A stretch of DNA of 64,000 bases, taken from assembly GCF_023065955.2 (NCBI RefSeq), contig NW_026622863.1, positions 45,180,177 to 45,244,176 on the forward strand, given 5' to 3'. The DNA comes from Ursus arctos (Eukaryota > Chordata > Mammalia > Carnivora > Ursidae). The position numbers were made by a program, and so were the translations under genes. How positions within the stretch are numbered: position 1 is the first letter of the stretch; each line of letters begins with the position of its first letter. The notes under the pieces were generated by a model, which saw only the letters and a list, made by a program, of their open reading frames with translations, was not told where the DNA came from and did no database searches. Below, one piece after another: positions 62,061 through 64,000 of this stretch.

Positions 62061-63550
62061 TATCAGGGGGCGGGGTCTGGCATGGGGCAGAGCCTAGTGG
62101 ATGCTGGGCGGGGTTTAGTGGGTCCGAGGCTGAGCTCCATCGATTTGGGCGGAGCCTGAGGGTCTGGTGTGTAGGTTAAAGAGATCTGGGGCGGGATTTG
62201 AGGGAGCCCGTCTTGATGGACGTGCGCAGGCCGTGAGGGAAAGGGTGGGCGGAGCCTGAGTGGATGGGGTGAGGCTGACTGTGTGAATGGCAGGGCTTGA
62301 GGATGGTGGGCTGCGAGAACCCCAAGGGGATGCTGTGGACCCTGAGACTGCTGTGGCTTGAGAGGTCCGCAGTGTGGTTGGGGATGAGTTGTCCTTGAAT
62401 TAGGTGGTGGGAGGGACTAGTGGCAAGGGGTGGTGCTTAAACTTGAGACTAGGGGCAGTGCCTTGGGTAAAGGGAGGGATGGAGGGACCCAGAATTGGAA
62501 AATCTGGATGAATGGATGAAGAGGAGGTGGAAGGACAGGGTGCGGCAGAAACAGCACTAGTTTAAGAGTAAGAAGGAGCCACATTCCTTCAACAAGTAGG
62601 GAAAAGCCGAAGGAACAAGTGCAAAGATCCTGAGGCGGGAACCAGCTTGCCATTTTCAGGGAATAGACTGAAGGCCAGGGTGGTAGGAGGTGAAGTCGTG
62701 AGGGGCAAGGGCAAGCCTGTGGTCCTCGATAAGGTGGCTTCTCAAGAGGCTTCAACAAGGTAATAGCTAAGCTTTTGAACATTGGAGCCAGTTGACCTGG
62801 GTTCGAATCCCAGCCCTGCCCAGCTATGGGATCCTGGGCAAGCCAGTTAACCTTTCTGGCCTCATTTTCCTTATCTGGAAGACAGGGATACTTGTTAGTA
62901 TACCTCCCTCATAGAGTTTTTCTGAGGAATAAGTGAGCTTGCTGTAGTAAAGAACTTTAGAACTGTGCGTTACATGGTAAGCACTGTATAAGAATTGTCT
63001 GTTGCTGTTGTTATTGTTGCTCTGTTTCTGCCTGTGTCTGTTTGTCCCCTTGTAACTGTGACGGTCTCTTGGTTTCCATCTTTTGCCCTCTATCATTCTC
63101 TCCGTACGGGTTTCCCTGATCTTGGCTCCATCTGCTCAGACTTCCTCTTCAAATTCCTGGTGATTGGCAGTGCAGGAACTGGCAAATCATGTCTCCTTCA
63201 TCAATTCATTGAGAATAAGTGTGAGTTTCTGGGAGTGGTCCCGGGAGCACTGAACTGTGGGTGTGGGCATGGTGGGGGCAGGGGCAGGGCTGGCTGCCTG
63301 GCCCTCGTGTTTGCTAGATCCTCCCTGAGCCTCAGTCACCCCAGCAACGAGAATGGTTTTGTACAGACTGAGGAGGCCTGGGATCAGGGAATCTTCTGAG
63401 CCCCTGCACTGCCTCTTCTCTCCTCCCACTCCCAGTCAAACAGGACTCCAACCACACAATCGGCGTGGAGTTTGGATCTCGGGTGGTCAACGTGGGTGGG
63501 AAGACTGTGAAACTCCAGATTTGGGACACAGCCGGCCAGGAGCGGTTTCG
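61962..63550 (+). CDS. RAB4B: RAB4B, small GTPase; first three coding exons only
   Basis: Coding exons in the window: 61962-61977, 63140-63220, 63436-63550, giving 71 of about 213 residues; the gene continues past the right edge. All GT-AG, phases consistent. Visible motifs: P-loop GSAGTGKS (15-22), switch I Thr40 in HTIGVEF, and switch [10 protein letters not shown] (63-70) with the catalytic Gln67. Rab4 proteins control fast recycling from early endosomes to the plasma membrane. The next exon should begin by completing the Arg codon left at CG|gtaggt. Sequence is near-identical to human RAB4B. Confidence 0.96.
62040..62280 (+). promoter_or_regulatory. GC-box cluster in RAB4B intron 1
   Basis: GGGCGG-type boxes at about 62047, 62069, 62107, 62149, 62188 and 62247, several within a 'gggcggagcctgag' context. 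Likely part of the extended promoter; may be a decayed tandem array. Confidence 0.55.
62780..63005 (+). repeat. MIR element
   Basis: 'gacctgggttcgaatcccag' (tRNA-like B box), 'agccagttaacctttctggc', 'ctgaggaataagtgagcttg', 'gtaagcactgtataagaatt' in full MIR order. Ends about 135 bp before RAB4B exon 2. Confidence 0.8.
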
Positions 63551-64000
63551 GTAGGTGGGCCGGGCTCCCAAGGGAGGGGGGCAGAGGAGAGAGGAGAGAA
63601 AATGGGAGAGGGAGATGGGGAGAGAGAGGTGTGTGCAGTCACTTGGAGATCCAACAGGAGCACAGAGACATTGAGAGGGCAGGCAAGGCCAAGGGAGAGA
63701 GACGGAGACTGGGTACAGGTACCTTCAGCCAGAGAGAGCAGGGATCCTGGAAAGAAAGCAGGGATAGCGAGGGAAAATGAGGTTGAGAAAGGAGTATAAT
63801 GAAGGGACTCACAGACCCTAGAGAGACTGCAATAGATCGACCCTATATAGGCCATCCAATAGATGGCTGGAAAGATGGAGACTTGTGCCCAGGGAGAGGC
63901 GCTTGGGGTGGGGGCAAGGGATAGACGTGGAAAGGGAGAGATTGAAAGAGAGGGAAACTGGAAAACAGGTACACTCTGAACGGGACAGAGAAAGACTGAC
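63551..64000 (+). other. RAB4B intron 3, purine-rich
   Basis: GA-rich unique sequence (many gggagag/gagaga words) to the window edge. No exon seen. Confidence 0.7.

Noticed and set aside
62780..62830. tRNA-like B box (gggttcgaatccc)
   Set aside because: It belongs to a MIR SINE. No matching A box or cloverleaf, so not a tRNA gene. The same reasoning covers all CAN-SINE heads.

Overview
The window is nuclear DNA from a carnivoran mammal. It holds intron-split genes with GT-AG splice sites, CpG-rich promoters, many old MIR and L1 fragments, and about 17 tRNA-Lys-derived CAN-SINEs (the 'gcctgggtggctcag' head and 'aaataaataaataaaatctt' tail). Several SINEs carry the 'cagccagcgagagagggaa' variant that I associate with arctoid carnivores (bears, pinnipeds and relatives); that finer assignment is inference. 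Six host genes are recognisable by their encoded proteins, in the order known from human 19q13.2: COQ8B(-), ITPKC(+), ACTMAP/C19orf54(-), SNRPA(+), MIA(+), RAB4B(+).

Layout. 1-14.1 kb: COQ8B on the minus strand. Twelve coding exons (403 codons) are present and the 3' end runs off the left edge. 14.1-17.1 kb: intergenic, repeats only. 17.1-33.2 kb: ITPKC, complete, seven coding exons, 667 aa. 33.2-38.9 kb: ACTMAP on the minus strand, complete, six coding exons, 346 aa. It is tail-to-tail with ITPKC and head-to-head with SNRPA across a CpG-rich promoter at 39.4-40.1 kb. 39.8-56.8 kb: SNRPA, complete, 282 aa. One of its introns (between the second and third coding exons) holds a full-length antisense LINE-1 of about 6.4 kb with perfect 20-bp target-site duplications. 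59.7-61.0 kb: MIA, complete, 131 aa. 61.5 kb to the right edge: RAB4B promoter and its first three coding exons.

The genes do not form one pathway: COQ8B (mitochondrial coenzyme Q kinase-like protein), ITPKC (inositol trisphosphate 3-kinase), ACTMAP (actin N-terminal maturation protease), SNRPA (U1A, spliceosomal U1 snRNP), MIA (secreted SH3-like protein) and RAB4B (endosomal GTPase). This is ordinary conserved synteny.

The most interesting signals are: an ACTMAP intron with the hallmarks of the minor (U12-type) spliceosome; the conserved U1A autoregulatory element plus a U1-binding site in the SNRPA 3' UTR; a young L1 with only two ORF2 lesions, tandem 5'-UTR units, a bipartite tail and a nested SINE; a strong antisense bias of SINEs inside genes; a cluster of seven RFX-like half-sites at the COQ8B 5' end; and a 24-bp minisatellite in ITPKC. 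I found no wholly new biological system.
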